A stretch of 64,000 bases of DNA. Source: Streptomyces lincolnensis (GTDB lineage Bacteria > Actinomycetota > Actinomycetes > Streptomycetales > Streptomycetaceae). Positions 49,567 through 58,866 of the stretch are shown piece after piece (within the stretch, counting starts at the first letter, position 1; each line of letters opens with the position of its first letter). The notes under the pieces were generated by a model. The model had not been told where the DNA came from. It was given only the letters and a program-made list of their open reading frames with translations, and made no database searches. Where the stretch lies: NCBI RefSeq assembly GCF_001685355.1, contig NZ_CP016438.1, positions 10,168,001 to 10,232,000 on the forward strand, read 5' to 3'. The position numbers and the translations under genes are program-made.

Positions 49567-52107
49567 TCACGACGCGCGGACCGCGTCGGCGGGTGAGGTG
49601 CGCAGGGCCTGGCGGGTGGGCAGTTCGATGGTGAGGAACGCCGTGACGGTGACCGTGACCACGAGAGCGGGGAGCAGCCACACCGGGCCCGCGGGCCAGG
49701 GGCGGCCGAGGAAGGCCTGGCCCAGGAGGGCCAGGGGGATCGCGGACAGCAGCAGGGCCGTGGTGAGGGCGGTGGCGGCGGTGACCGCGGCCTCACGGCG
49801 CATCATCGCGCGGATCTGACGAGGGGTCGTGCCGTTGACGCGCAGCGCGGCCATCTCGACCCGGCGCTGGGCTGTCGCGGCGACCAGCTTGTTGGCGATG
49901 CTCAGCAGGAGGTAGACGAGCAGCACCACGATGGTGGCCAGGTTGATCCACACCTCGGGCGGGGCGTCCTCAAGGCCGCCGGTCGCGGTCGGGTTCGCCT
50001 TCTCCAGGGTCAGGCCGGGGCGGGACGCGGCCAGGGCGGCGAGGCTCTTCGTGGCCGCTGCCGTGCCGTCGGTGCGCACGAGGACGGACTGGTCGAGCTC
50101 CGTCGTGGTGTGTCCGGCCGCCAGGTCGCGGGAGAGGACGACCGAGCCGAAACCGAGGCCGCGGTCGTAGACGGCGACGACCTTGGCGTCGACCGGTGTG
50201 CCGTCGCCGAGGACCAGCTGCACCCGCCGGCCGACGCCCGCCGAGCGCGAGCGGGCGACGTCGCCGCTGACGGCGACGGTGGCGCCGGAGAGACGGCCGA
50301 TGTCCCCGTCCCGTACGTCGAGGTCGAGGACGCCCGCGGCGTCCGGGGGGAGGATCGTTGCGGAGGCGGCCTCGGACACCGTGTCGCCGAGCATCTTGTA
50401 GGACCAGATCACCGTCGTGGTGCCGACCGGGGCCGCCGCCTGAACCCCGGGCGTTTTCCGTACGGCGGTCAGGGTGCCCTCGGGCAGTCCGCCCAGGCCC
50501 GGCGCGCTCAGCCGCTGCTGGGCGAGGGTGCCGGTGCGGGTGTCCTGGGTGGTGGCGGCCATCACGGTGGTCTGGGCGAAGATGTACGTCAGCACGAACA
50601 CGACCGCCATGGCCAGGGTGCTGACGATCCCCGCGTTGCGCAGGGCATAGGCGCGGAGGTTGGACATCGCCAGCCAGGTCGGCGCGGAGGTGCCGGAACG
50701 GGTGCGCCGGCTCGCGGCGGCGCCGACGCCCCGGACGAGGGCCGGCCCGGCCAGCGCCAGACCGATCGCGCCGAGGATGCCCGCGATGGAGGTGGCGGCG
50801 GCACCGAGGACGGTGCGGGAGAAGAGCGGGAGGACCGACAGGGCGGTCGCGGCGAGGATGACCACCAGACCGGAGCGCGTACGGATCCTGGACGGGTCGC
50901 GGGGTTCGCTGCGCGACTCGGCGACCGCCTCCGTCGCCGGCATGCGGGAGGTGCGCCACGCCGCGCCCCGCGCCGAGAGCTGTACGGCGAGGGCCGTCAG
51001 GAGGATCGTCGCGACCGCGGGCAACGGACTGAAGGTGAGAGGGAGTTCGGCGGGGATGACGCCCCGGTCCGCCAGCAGGCCGCGGAACTGTCCGGCCAGG
51101 AGGTAGCCCACCGCCACTCCGGGCACGAGCGCGCCGGCCGCGATGACGGTGGCCTGGGACGCGGCAAGCCGCCGTATCTGCCGGGGGGTCGCGCCGACGG
51201 CCCGCATCAGCGCCAGGTCGCGGCGCTGCCCGCCGAGCGACACGGCCAGCGCGCTCGCCATGACGAACCCGGTGATCAGCGCGATGATCCCGGAGAGGGA
51301 CCCGGCGAGCAGGATGAGCAGGGAGCGGCTCGCACCCGCGCCGGGCGACACGAGGTCCCCGCGGTCCGCACCGGTGACCGTCTGAAGCCCGGTGCCCTTC
51401 AGCTTCGTACGGACGTCGGCGGCGACCCGCTCCTCGGCCCCGGGCGCGGTGCGCAGACCGATCAGGTCGACGGTCCTGGCGAGCGCTCCGTCCTCGCGGC
51501 CCGACAGCCGTACGGCCGTCCGGTCGGCGAACAGCACACCGGCGCCCGGCGCGTCGACCACCGCCGAGACGCGGTAACCGGCGGCGGGACGGCCGTTCGC
51601 GACGACCCGCACCCGGTCACCCGCCTTCACCCCCGCGGCGGCTGCGGTCGCGCTGTCCACGGCGACCTCACCGGAACCGGCCGGCGCGTCACCGTCCACC
51701 GCCCGGTCCTTCAGGAGCTCGGTGGACGACCAGCCATGACCCGCCGACGCGGGGTCCTTCGTCGGTACGACCCGGCCGCGGGAGTCGACGAGCGCGGCGG
51801 GGAAGCCGAAGTCACCGACCGTCGCCTCCACCCCCGGCAGCCCGGACAGGTCGGCGACCAGTGCGGCCGGGACCCTACGGCGCTCCGGAAGGGCGATCGG
51901 CAGGTCCCCGGCCGGATGGAACTCCTGGTCGGCCGCGACCACGACGTCCGCGCCGGCGAGGCGGCCGGGCGGCAGGTGGGAGCGGACACCGGACTCGGCC
52001 AGGATGCCGGTGCCGGTGATCAGAGCGGCGCCGCCGAGGACCGCGCATGCCACAGCGATCAGGGCGGTGATCCGGTGTGCGGCCATGTGGATCGCGAGAC
52101 GGAACAC
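49567..52107 (-). CDS. ABC transporter permease, FtsX/MacB type
   Basis: An 846-residue permease with about ten membrane helices in two FtsX-like modules. Each module has an N-terminal helix, a large extracytoplasmic domain (about 35-255 and 490-715) and three further helices, with DLALMRAVGATPRQIRRLAA and VEMAALRVNGTTPRQIRAMM as the two paired coupling helices. Such proteins export antibiotics or peptides or extract envelope lipids. ATG 52107 lies 3 bp after the ATPase stop. It is divergent from, and probably controlled by, the adjoining two-component system. Confidence 0.9.
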   Translation of the reverse strand: MFRLAIHMAAHRITALIAVACAVLGGAALITGTGILAESGVRSHLPPGRLAGADVVVAADQEFHPAGDLPIALPERRRVPAALVADLSGLPGVEATVGDFGFPAALVDSRGRVVPTKDPASAGHGWSSTELLKDRAVDGDAPAGSGEVAVDSATAAAAGVKAGDRVRVVANGRPAAGYRVSAVVDAPGAGVLFADRTAVRLSGREDGALARTVDLIGLRTAPGAEERVAADVRTKLKGTGLQTVTGADRGDLVSPGAGASRSLLILLAGSLSGIIALITGFVMASALAVSLGGQRRDLALMRAVGATPRQIRRLAASQATVIAAGALVPGVAVGYLLAGQFRGLLADRGVIPAELPLTFSPLPAVATILLTALAVQLSARGAAWRTSRMPATEAVAESRSEPRDPSRIRTRSGLVVILAATALSVLPLFSRTVLGAAATSIAGILGAIGLALAGPALVRGVGAAASRRTRSGTSAPTWLAMSNLRAYALRNAGIVSTLAMAVVFVLTYIFAQTTVMAATTQDTRTGTLAQQRLSAPGLGGLPEGTLTAVRKTPGVQAAAPVGTTTVIWSYKMLGDTVSEAASATILPPDAAGVLDLDVRDGDIGRLSGATVAVSGDVARSRSAGVGRRVQLVLGDGTPVDAKVVAVYDRGLGFGSVVLSRDLAAGHTTTELDQSVLVRTDGTAAATKSLAALAASRPGLTLEKANPTATGGLEDAPPEVWINLATIVVLLVYLLLSIANKLVAATAQRRVEMAALRVNGTTPRQIRAMMRREAAVTAATALTTALLLSAIPLALLGQAFLGRPWPAGPVWLLPALVVTVTVTAFLTIELPTRQALRTSPADAVRAS

Positions 52108-52110
52108 GGC

Positions 52111-52830
52111 TCACACCTTTCCCAACGCGACGAGGCGATCGGCCAGTTGAGCGGCGGTGAGGGTCTCCAGGGACTCGACCACGCGGCCGTCGGCCATCAC
52201 CAGCACCCGGTGTGCGCGGGCTGCGGCGGCCGGGTCGTGGGTGACCATCACGACCGTCTGGTGCAGCTCGTCGACCAGGTCCCTCAGCAGGTCCAGCACT
52301 TCGTGGGCGCTGCGCAGGTCCAGCGCGCCCGTCGGCTCGTCGGCGAACACGACGGCCGGTCTGGCCGCCAACGCCCGTACGACGGCGGCGCGTTGCTGCT
52401 GGCCGCCGGAGAGCTCGGCGGGCCGGTGGCTCAGCCGGTCGGCGAGACCGACCCGTCCCACCAGTGTGCGCAGCCAGTCGTGGTCCGGAGCCCGTCCCGC
52501 CAGGCGCAGCGGCAGGGTGATGTTGTCCTCGATACTGAGCGAGGGGATGAGGTTGTACGCCTGGAACACGAACCCGATGTGCTCCCGGCGCAGTTCGGTC
52601 CGGCGGGTCTCGTTCAGCCCGCCGATCTCGTGGCCGTCGATGCGGATGCTCCCGGACGTCGGGGAGTCCAGCCCGGCGGCGCAGTGCATCAGCGTGCTCT
52701 TGCCGGAGCCCGAAGGCCCCATCACGGCCACGAACGCACCGCGTTCCACGGTCAGCGACACGTCGTCGAGGGCGCGTACACCTGCCGCGTACTCCTTGCT
52801 GACCTGGGCCAGCGCGATGGCGGCGGTCAT
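52111..52830 (-). CDS. ABC transporter ATP-binding protein (MacB/LolD type)
   Basis: A 239-residue ATPase: Walker A GPSGSGKST, Q-loop FVFQAYNLIPSLS, signature LSGGQQQR, Walker B VVFADEPTGALD, H-loop VTHD. It powers the permease encoded immediately downstream. Its ATG overlaps the stop of the small membrane protein gene (ATGA), so the three genes form one coupled operon. Confidence 0.95.
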   Translation of the reverse strand: MTAAIALAQVSKEYAAGVRALDDVSLTVERGAFVAVMGPSGSGKSTLMHCAAGLDSPTSGSIRIDGHEIGGLNETRRTELRREHIGFVFQAYNLIPSLSIEDNITLPLRLAGRAPDHDWLRTLVGRVGLADRLSHRPAELSGGQQQRAAVVRALAARPAVVFADEPTGALDLRSAHEVLDLLRDLVDELHQTVVMVTHDPAAAARAHRVLVMADGRVVESLETLTAAQLADRLVALGKV

Positions 52831-53033
52831 CGACGGCCTCGCAGACCGCGCACGGCGAGGGCTCCGCCGCAGAGCACCGTGACGATGCCGCAGAGCAGGT
52901 GGACCCAGGTGTCGGCGCCGCCGAAGGAGGCCGCCATGTTGCTGACCGCGCTGATCACCACCACGGACCAGAGCAGCGTGCGGGCGACCTCCCCTCGGGT
53001 GAGGCTGTCGGCGTCGGTGGTCCTGTTCGCCAT
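52827..53033 (-). CDS. Small two-helix membrane protein
   Basis: A 68-residue protein with two hydrophobic helices (LLWSVVVISAVSNMAA and LLCGIVTVLCGGALAV), a polar N-terminus and an Arg-rich C-terminal end (RGLRGRR). Start ATG 53033 has an excellent AGGAGGG site and excludes a longer open frame. It is the first gene of the exporter operon and may be an accessory subunit. Confidence 0.82.
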   Translation of the reverse strand: MANRTTDADSLTRGEVARTLLWSVVVISAVSNMAASFGGADTWVHLLCGIVTVLCGGALAVRGLRGRR

Positions 53034-53137
53034 GGCGTCCCTCCTGTGGCTCGTGCGTTTGCGCACTCGTCTGCTGTCGTCACCGACGCTATGGATCAGC
53101 ACCCCTCGCGGCCGATCCCGCAGCCCGCCCGCTCCAG

Positions 53138-53153
53138 GTACAGCAGGCTGTAC
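53138..53153. promoter_or_regulatory. 16-bp palindrome between exporter operon and histidine kinase
   Basis: GTACAGC-AG-GCTGTAC, 7-bp arms with a 2-bp centre, midway between the divergent starts at 53033 and 53222. The identical 16 bp recur at 55337, before the serine hydrolase gene. Probable operator of the adjacent response regulator. Confidence 0.75.
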
Positions 53154-53221
53154 TTCCGGTCCCCGACACCCTTTGCGAACCGGCGGGCGGCATAGGGTCG
53201 TCCGCGACCGAGGGAGGCTGG

Positions 53222-54550
53222 ATGGCACCACACGAGGACCACGCGGCCAGCGCCGGCAGCACGGCCGGCACCGGCAGCACGGCGGGCACCGGCACCGCTG
53301 CCGCCGACCGGGGCACGGGTGTCAAGGACACCGTCGTACGCACCCTGAGCGCCGCCGGCACCGCGATCGGAGAGCTGGCGTCCGGGCTCAACACAGCCCT
53401 GCTCGCCCTGCTGGTGCTGCTCTGGACGGCCCTCACCGCCGTGACGAGCCTGGCCGGGGCGGGGCTGCTCATGGCACCCGCCGTGCTGCGCGCGCTGCAC
53501 GCCCTGGCCGGACACGAACGTGCGCGGCTCGCCCGCCGGGGTCCCGAGGTCGTCGCCCCGGAACCCGCGCCGACCCGGCTGCGGCTCGCGCTGGTCGACC
53601 CCACCACCCGACGGGAGCTGCGCTGGCTGGTCCGGCACGCGACGCTGGGCCTGCTGCTGGGAGTGCTCGGAGTCCTCCTGCCGGTCCTCGCCGTGCGGGA
53701 CAGCACCTTTCCGCTGTACTGGCGGCTCCTGCCCGAGGAAGCGACCGCCACCTCCCTGGGGGTCGGCCTGGCGCGGTCCTGGCCCGAAGCCCTCGCCGTG
53801 TGTCTGCTGGGCCTGGGCTGGGTCATCATCATCCTCGGGCTCGCCCCCGGCATGGCCCGTCTGCAGGCCCGGCCCGGGCGGGAGCTCCTCGCGGCCGGAC
53901 CCGACGTCGATCTCTCCCTGCGCGTCGCGGAACTGACCGCCACCCGTGCCGCCGCGCTCGACGCGCACGCCGTCGAACTGCGCCGTATCGAGCGCTCGTT
54001 GCACGACGGCACGCAGAACCGCATCGTCAGCGTCACCGTCCTGCTCGGCGCGGCCCGCCGGATGGTCGCCCGCGACCCGGCCGGCGCCGACGAACTCCTC
54101 GAACGCGCCCAGTCCGCCGCCGAACAGGCCCTCGCCGAACTGCGTACGGTCTCCCGCAGCATCCTGCCGCCGGTGCTCGACGACCGCGGCCTGACCGGGG
54201 CGCTCTCGGGACTGGCGGCGCAGAGCGGGGTGCCCTGCCGGATCGACGTCGACGTCCCCGACCGCTGCGCGGCCTCCGTGGAGGCGACCGCCTACTTCGT
54301 CGTGGCCGAGGCGCTGACCAACATCGCCAAGCACAGCGGCGCCCGCAGCGCCACCGTGACGGCCCACAGCCGTGGCGGCCGGCTGCGGCTGCGTGTCGAG
54401 GACGACGGCCGGGGCGGAGCCGACGAGCACGGCGGCTCCGGACTCACCGGTATCCGCCGCCGGATCGCGGCACTCGACGGTAGCCTCACCCTGGTCAGCC
54501 CGCCCGGCGGGCCCACGACCCTCGAGGTGGACCTCCCCTGTGGATCGTGA
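53222..54550 (+). CDS. Sensor histidine kinase, NarL-partner (HisKA_3) type
   Basis: A 442-residue kinase. It has an Ala/Gly/Thr repeat-rich N-terminus (two STAGTG units), a sensor domain with about four membrane helices (residues 55-85 and 140-210), phospho-acceptor His261 in RRIERSLHDGTQNR, and a C-terminal ATPase domain with VVAEALTNIAKHSGA and EDDGRGGADEHGGSGL. Start ATG 53222 follows GGGAGG. It precedes its response regulator by 42 bp. Confidence 0.93.
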   Translation: MAPHEDHAASAGSTAGTGSTAGTGTAAADRGTGVKDTVVRTLSAAGTAIGELASGLNTALLALLVLLWTALTAVTSLAGAGLLMAPAVLRALHALAGHERARLARRGPEVVAPEPAPTRLRLALVDPTTRRELRWLVRHATLGLLLGVLGVLLPVLAVRDSTFPLYWRLLPEEATATSLGVGLARSWPEALAVCLLGLGWVIIILGLAPGMARLQARPGRELLAAGPDVDLSLRVAELTATRAAALDAHAVELRRIERSLHDGTQNRIVSVTVLLGAARRMVARDPAGADELLERAQSAAEQALAELRTVSRSILPPVLDDRGLTGALSGLAAQSGVPCRIDVDVPDRCAASVEATAYFVVAEALTNIAKHSGARSATVTAHSRGGRLRLRVEDDGRGGADEHGGSGLTGIRRRIAALDGSLTLVSPPGGPTTLEVDLPCGS

Positions 54551-54592
54551 TCCGCCGAGCGGGCCCCGTGCTGCCCTGGACCCGACCTGTGG

Positions 54593-54628
54593 ATGGACCG
54601 TGAACTGCGGATGGACCGTGAACTGCGC
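54593..54628 (+). repeat. Tandem 18-bp duplication of the response-regulator start
   Basis: Two copies of ATGGACCGTGAACTGCG(G/C), 17 of 18 bp identical, creating two in-frame start codons. Confidence 0.88.
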
Positions 54629-55282
54629 ATCGTCATAGCCGAGGACGACCCGTTGCTGCGCGAGGGCCTGGCCCTGCTGCTGCGCGCGGAGGGCCTCGAC
54701 GTGGTGGCCACCGCGGGCACCCCCGACGGGGTGCTGGACGCCATCGACGCACACAAACCGGACGTGGCGATCCTCGACGTACGGATGCCTCCGACCCACA
54801 CCGACGAGGGCATCGTCGCGGCGGTCGAGGCACGGCGGCGACGGCCGGACCTGGCGGTCCTCGTGCTGTCCGCCTATGTCGAGCAGAGCTTCGCCACCGA
54901 GCTGCTGGGCGGCGGTGTCACCGGCCTCGGGTATCTGCTCAAGGAGCGTGTCGGGCGGGTCGAGGAGTTCCTCGACGCCCTGCACCGGGTGGCGGACGGC
55001 GGTACCGCCATCGACCCCGAGGTCGTCGCCCAGCTCTTCACCCGCTCCCGCCAGGACCCCCGCCTGGAACGGCTCAGCCCCCGCGAACGGGACGTACTGG
55101 GCCTGATGGCCGAGGGGTTGGGCAACTCCGCCATCGCCGGACGCCTCGTCGTCACCGAGGGCGCCGTCCACAAGCACATCCGCAGCATCTTCGCCAAGCT
55201 CGACCTGTCTCCCGCGGACCAGGTGGACCGGCGGGTCGCCGCCGTCCTGCGCTATCTGGAGGACGTACGCCGACTGGCGTGA
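54593..55282 (+). CDS. Two-component response regulator, NarL/LuxR family
   Basis: A 229-residue regulator: receiver domain with acidic pocket AEDDP, phospho-acceptor Asp62 in AILDVRMP, Ser and Lys switch residues (LVLSAY, LLKERV), and a C-terminal LuxR helix-turn-helix (LSPRERDVLGLMAEGLGNSA ... TEGAVHKHIRSIFAKL). The start lies in an exact 18-bp tandem duplication, giving MDRELR twice; the second ATG (54611) could be the original start. Confidence 0.95.
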   Translation: MDRELRMDRELRIVIAEDDPLLREGLALLLRAEGLDVVATAGTPDGVLDAIDAHKPDVAILDVRMPPTHTDEGIVAAVEARRRRPDLAVLVLSAYVEQSFATELLGGGVTGLGYLLKERVGRVEEFLDALHRVADGGTAIDPEVVAQLFTRSRQDPRLERLSPRERDVLGLMAEGLGNSAIAGRLVVTEGAVHKHIRSIFAKLDLSPADQVDRRVAAVLRYLEDVRRLA

Positions 55283-55336
55283 GTTTCGGGACGCACGTCG
55301 CGCGGTGTGCGTACGGACGTACCTCGCCCGGCGTGC

Positions 55337-55352
55337 GTACAGCAGGCTGTAC
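55337..55352 (+). promoter_or_regulatory. Second copy of the 16-bp palindrome, upstream of the serine hydrolase
   Basis: Identical to 53138-53153 (GTACAGCAGGCTGTAC), 107 bp before the serine hydrolase ATG and 54 bp after the response-regulator stop. A further GTAC-rich half-site (GTACGGACGTAC) lies 25 bp upstream. Confidence 0.75.
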
Positions 55353-55458
55353 CGCGGACCGGCCCGCGGGCTGGATCGTCCGCCGCATGCCCCTCCTTCT
55401 ACGTTGGTGATCACACCCGGAACCCCTGGTGAACGACCAACTGCCAAGGAGACAGCCC

Positions 55459-56631
55459 ATGATGACGCTGCGTCACCTCGCATCGACGGCCGCGCTGACC
55501 GCACTCGGCCTCGGCCTCATAGCGCCCGCCGCAAGCGCCTCGGAGCCGGCGCCGACCACGTTCCGGGGCAGGCTCCAGGACAGCGTGGACGCCATCCACA
55601 GGACCGGGACCGTCGGAGTCGTCGCCCAGTCGACGGGCCCGCGCGGCAAGCGGCACGCCACCGCCGGGGTGGCCGACACCGGCACCGGCAGGGCGGCCGA
55701 CGTCCGTGACCGGTTCCGGATCGCCAGCACCACCAAGACGTTCGTCGCCACTGTGATGCTGCAACTGGTCGCAGAGGGGCGCGTGTCGCTGGACGACTCG
55801 GTGGAACGGTGGCTGCCGGGTGTGGTGTCGGGCAACGGGAACGACGGCGGCGACGTCACCGTGCGCCAGTTGCTGAACCACACGAGCGGGCTGTTCAACT
55901 ACACCGCGGACTTCCCGGCGATCACCAGCCGGGAGGGCTTCGAGGCCGACCGGTACACCACCTGGACCGACGAGCAGCTGGTCGAGATCGCGATGCGGCA
56001 CGCGCCGGACTTCGCGCCCGGCGCGCAGTGGGCGTACTCCAACACCAACTACATCCTCGCCGGAATGATCATCGAGAAGGTCACGGGCCGGAGCTGGCAG
56101 CAGAAGGTGACCCGGCGCGTCGTCCGGCCGCTGGGGCTGCGCGACACCCTCACCCCCGACGCCCAGTCCCGCATTCCCGGCCCGCATCTGCGCGGCTACT
56201 CCGGCTTCGGCGAGCCCGGCCCGGCGATCGACGTCACCGATTTCAACCCGACCGCGGCGGGCGCGGCCGGCGCCATGATCAGCACGACCGGCGATGTGAG
56301 CCGCTTCTTCGCGGCGCTGCTGGGCGGCCGGCTGCTGCACCCTGCCCAGCTGGCCGAGATGAAGACGACCGTACGCGCCGCCGAGCTGGACCCCGTGTGG
56401 CCCGGTGCGCGCTACGGCCTGGGCCTGATGGAGATCCCGCTGTCCTGCGGCGGGGTCTACTACAGCCACGGCGGTGACCTGGCCGGCTACACCACCCGGG
56501 ACGGGGTGAGCGCCGACGGCCGCCGGGTCGTGGTCGTCGAGGCGACGGGCGACGGGGCCCCCGACCTGTCCACGGAAAAGGCGCAGAACAAGCTGATCGA
56601 CCAGGAACTGTGCGCCGACGGCAAGAGGTAG
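55459..56631 (+). CDS. Secreted serine hydrolase, class C beta-lactamase/D-Ala-D-Ala carboxypeptidase fold
   Basis: A 390-residue exported protein. Signal peptide ends near residue 28 (ASASEP). Catalytic motifs: Ser90-Thr-Thr-Lys93 (IASTTKTF), Tyr193-Ser-Asn195 (WAYSNTNY), and a late YSHGGDLAG (HGG in place of KTG). This matches streptomycete R61-type carboxypeptidases and esterase relatives, which act on peptidoglycan stem peptides outside the cell. ATG 55459 follows AAGGAGA. The upstream palindrome suggests control by the adjacent two-component system. Confidence 0.9.
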   Translation: MMTLRHLASTAALTALGLGLIAPAASASEPAPTTFRGRLQDSVDAIHRTGTVGVVAQSTGPRGKRHATAGVADTGTGRAADVRDRFRIASTTKTFVATVMLQLVAEGRVSLDDSVERWLPGVVSGNGNDGGDVTVRQLLNHTSGLFNYTADFPAITSREGFEADRYTTWTDEQLVEIAMRHAPDFAPGAQWAYSNTNYILAGMIIEKVTGRSWQQKVTRRVVRPLGLRDTLTPDAQSRIPGPHLRGYSGFGEPGPAIDVTDFNPTAAGAAGAMISTTGDVSRFFAALLGGRLLHPAQLAEMKTTVRAAELDPVWPGARYGLGLMEIPLSCGGVYYSHGGDLAGYTTRDGVSADGRRVVVVEATGDGAPDLSTEKAQNKLIDQELCADGKR

Positions 56632-56835
56632 CAACGGCAGAGGCGGCAGGGCGAAGCACGGGGAACGAACGGCAGTGAGGAAGGACCCGGTCGTCGCCTG
56701 ACGCGGCCGGGCCTCCGCCGTACGGACGACGACACCTCCTCTCACACACCGTGCATGGGCGGGGCGGCCGTGCATGGAACTACTGAGGGCCCGGCGGGCG
56801 TTGGCAGCAGGCACGCGGAACGCGGGGGACAGGTT

Positions 56836-57144
56836 CACGACCAGCTGCTGGGCACTGCGGTGGACCCGGACACCGTTCTGACCATCGCCACGATCTACTG
56901 GCTGACCAACACCGGCGCTTCCTCGGCCCGGCTCTACTGGGAGGGCTGGCACACCGAGCACTCCACGGAGACGATCACGGCCGCGACGGGGGTCGGCCGG
57001 TGTGCAAGTTCGCCGACCGCGACCACAAGAACATCGTCTCCTGGTCGCAGGCGGACCGCGGCAGCCACTGGGCCGCCCATGACGCCCCCGGCCTGCTCGT
57101 CGCCGACCTCCGCCAGTTCTTCGGCGGCCTGCGCCGACGCTGAG
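56836..57144 (+). pseudogene. Truncated, frameshifted copy of the epoxide hydrolase C-terminus
   Basis: From about 56841 the DNA is nearly identical to 11515-11839. It encodes QLLGTAVDPDTVLTIATIYW and, after an internal loss of about 25 bp that shifts the frame, KFADRDHKNIVSW and SHWAAHDAPGLLV to the same stop. The catalytic His region remains but the nucleophile half is absent. Identity runs about 9 bp past the stop and then ceases. Confidence 0.88.
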
Positions 57145-57174
57145 GGACCGGTGCCGCCCGGACACCGGTCCCTC
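57142..57174. terminator. Terminator after the epoxide hydrolase remnant
   Basis: A perfect 12-bp stem (GAGGGACCGGTG / CACCGGTCCCTC) with a 9-nt loop, starting inside the TGA stop and serving the converging DUF4190 gene too. Confidence 0.85.
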
Positions 57175-57187
57175 GTCCCGGGGGCCG

Positions 57188-57475
57188 TCAGCCGCCCACG
57201 TACCAGCTGAATCCGCCGTTGTTGGCGGCGACGACCAGGAGCACGATCCACAGGATCACGTCGACGACGCCGAGGACGATGCCCGCCTTGGCCATGCCGG
57301 CGCCGTTCTTCGCCGCCGCCTGACGGCGGGCGACGGCACCGAAGACGATGGCCAGCGGGCCCAGGATGATGTTCAGGATGAACAGGCCGACGATGCCGCA
57401 GCACAGGCTCGCGATCGCCAGGCCGTTCGTGCGTGATCCGGAGGACGCGGCAGAGGAACTGCCGTAACTCGCCAT
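57188..57475 (-). CDS. DUF4190 membrane protein
   Basis: A 95-residue protein with a Ser/Gly-rich polar N-terminus (ASYGSSSAASSGSRTN) and two hydrophobic segments: GLAIASLCCGIVGLFILNII, then AGIVLGVVDVILWIVLLVVA. The central GPLAIVFGAVARRQA is typical of DUF4190. Function unknown; such proteins are common small membrane proteins in actinobacteria. Start ATG 57475. Confidence 0.85.
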   Translation of the reverse strand: MASYGSSSAASSGSRTNGLAIASLCCGIVGLFILNIILGPLAIVFGAVARRQAAAKNGAGMAKAGIVLGVVDVILWIVLLVVAANNGGFSWYVGG

Positions 57476-57597
57476 GGGACACTCCCAGATGTCGGTTGCG
57501 GACTTCGTGTTCGACTCGCCTGTTCGAATGCCCCTTTTGGGCGGCCTCATGTCAACGCACGGGGAAGCCGAAGGAGTATCCCTGCCCCTTCGCCCCT

Positions 57598-57850
57598 TCA
57601 GCCAGGGTGCCTTGCGCAGGGCGGCGACCCTCTCGGAGCGGTCGCCGCCGGCGTCGTGGAAGGGGAGGGTCGGGCCGTTGGAGATCTCGTCCTGACGGTG
57701 GTGCCGGTGGTGTTCGTGCCGGGCTGCTGGAAGTCCTTGGTGATCATGCGCTCGGCGTCGAGGATCGCCTGGGCGCCCACCATGCAGAACGTGGCGATGC
57801 GCGGGCATCCAGTCCAGCAGGTCGCGACAGTTCACGACGGTCGTGCGCTT
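57598..57850 (-). pseudogene. Possible decayed leftward gene
   Basis: Minus-strand pieces RIATFCMVGAQAILDAERMI and TKDFQQPGTNTTGTTVRT look protein-like, preceded in another frame by CRDLLDWMP. There is no good ribosome site or family. Probably a gene fragment; otherwise this 445-bp gap is empty. Confidence 0.25.
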
Positions 57851-57920
57851 CCGCCATGCAGGCGTACGGAAGAGCGCAACCATCCATCGCTGGGGAGTGT
57901 CTGTTGATTCCGTCGCCTGG

Positions 57921-58850
57921 TCAGCGGTCTACCCAGTCCGGCGCCCACGCGTCGTGAGGGGTTCGCGGGCCTGCGGTGCGTAGATGGTCGCGTAGCGCGG
58001 TCAGTACGGGGTGCTGGTCGCCGCTGCGGAACAGCAGCACGTGCGGGTAGACCGGGGTCGGGTCGCGCAATGGGATGCGCCGTAGGTCGTGGGTCTGGGG
58101 CCACAGGTAGCGGTCCCCGCTGCCGACGAGGGTGGCCAGCGAGGCGGAGTCGGCCAGCGCGTCCATCAGGACTTCGTCACCGAAGTTGGGGCCGAGTGCG
58201 TCGATGCTCAGGCCGAAGGCCTCGGACAGCGCCTGGTAGAACGCCGCCCACTCCGTGCCAGGCCTGATCCCGGGGATCCAGATGCGGTGGCCGGCCAGGT
58301 CCGCAGGTCTGACCCAGGGCGCGTCAGCCAGCGGATGGCCCGGGCCGACCAAGAGCTCCAGGGGAGCGTCCAGGAGTCGTTCAGCGCTGATCCCAGCCGG
58401 GATCTGGTCTGCCGGCAGGGCGCGGAAAGACGCGTCGATGGTCCCTCCGAGCACCGCCTGGGCGGCCTGGGCGGCGTTCTCCTTGCTCAGCGTGACCACG
58501 TCCAGCTCCGTCTCGGGGTGGGAGCGGTAGAACCGGTAGACAGCCTGGGCCGGAGAGGTGCGCCGGTTGAGGACATCGACGCGCAGGGGACGGCTGCCGG
58601 GGCGCACGGCTTGCTCGGCCTGCTCGATGGCTGCCAAGACCTTCTTGGCGTGCGGAAGGAAGACCTGCCCGTCCAGGCTCAGCCGGGAGCCTCGGGAGGT
58701 CCGCACCAGGAGCGTGACCTCAATGTGCCTCTCCAGGGCCGCGATCCGCTTGGAGACCGCCTGCTGGCTGATCCTCAGCTCGTCGGCCGCAGCCTGGAAC
58801 TGGCCTGTCTCGGCGACGGCCAGGAACGTCCGCAGCGCTTCAACATCCAC
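57921..58850 (-). CDS. LysR-family transcriptional regulator
   Basis: A 309-residue LysR regulator: DNA-binding domain ([20 protein letters not shown] ... [15 protein letters not shown]) and effector domain. Start ATG 58850. It is divergent from the acetyltransferase gene across 90 bp that contain a perfect inverted repeat, the classical LysR regulator-target pair. Confidence 0.92.
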   Translation of the reverse strand: MDVEALRTFLAVAETGQFQAAADELRISQQAVSKRIAALERHIEVTLLVRTSRGSRLSLDGQVFLPHAKKVLAAIEQAEQAVRPGSRPLRVDVLNRRTSPAQAVYRFYRSHPETELDVVTLSKENAAQAAQAVLGGTIDASFRALPADQIPAGISAERLLDAPLELLVGPGHPLADAPWVRPADLAGHRIWIPGIRPGTEWAAFYQALSEAFGLSIDALGPNFGDEVLMDALADSASLATLVGSGDRYLWPQTHDLRRIPLRDPTPVYPHVLLFRSGDQHPVLTALRDHLRTAGPRTPHDAWAPDWVDR

Positions 58851-58866
58851 GCTTCCACCCTACTTT

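Noticed and set aside
50110..54483. A 1457-residue rightward open frame
   Set aside because: It is the antisense shadow of the ABC permease and ATPase genes followed by a shifted frame of the kinase. Its sequence is Arg/Gly/Ala-rich low complexity without any domain.
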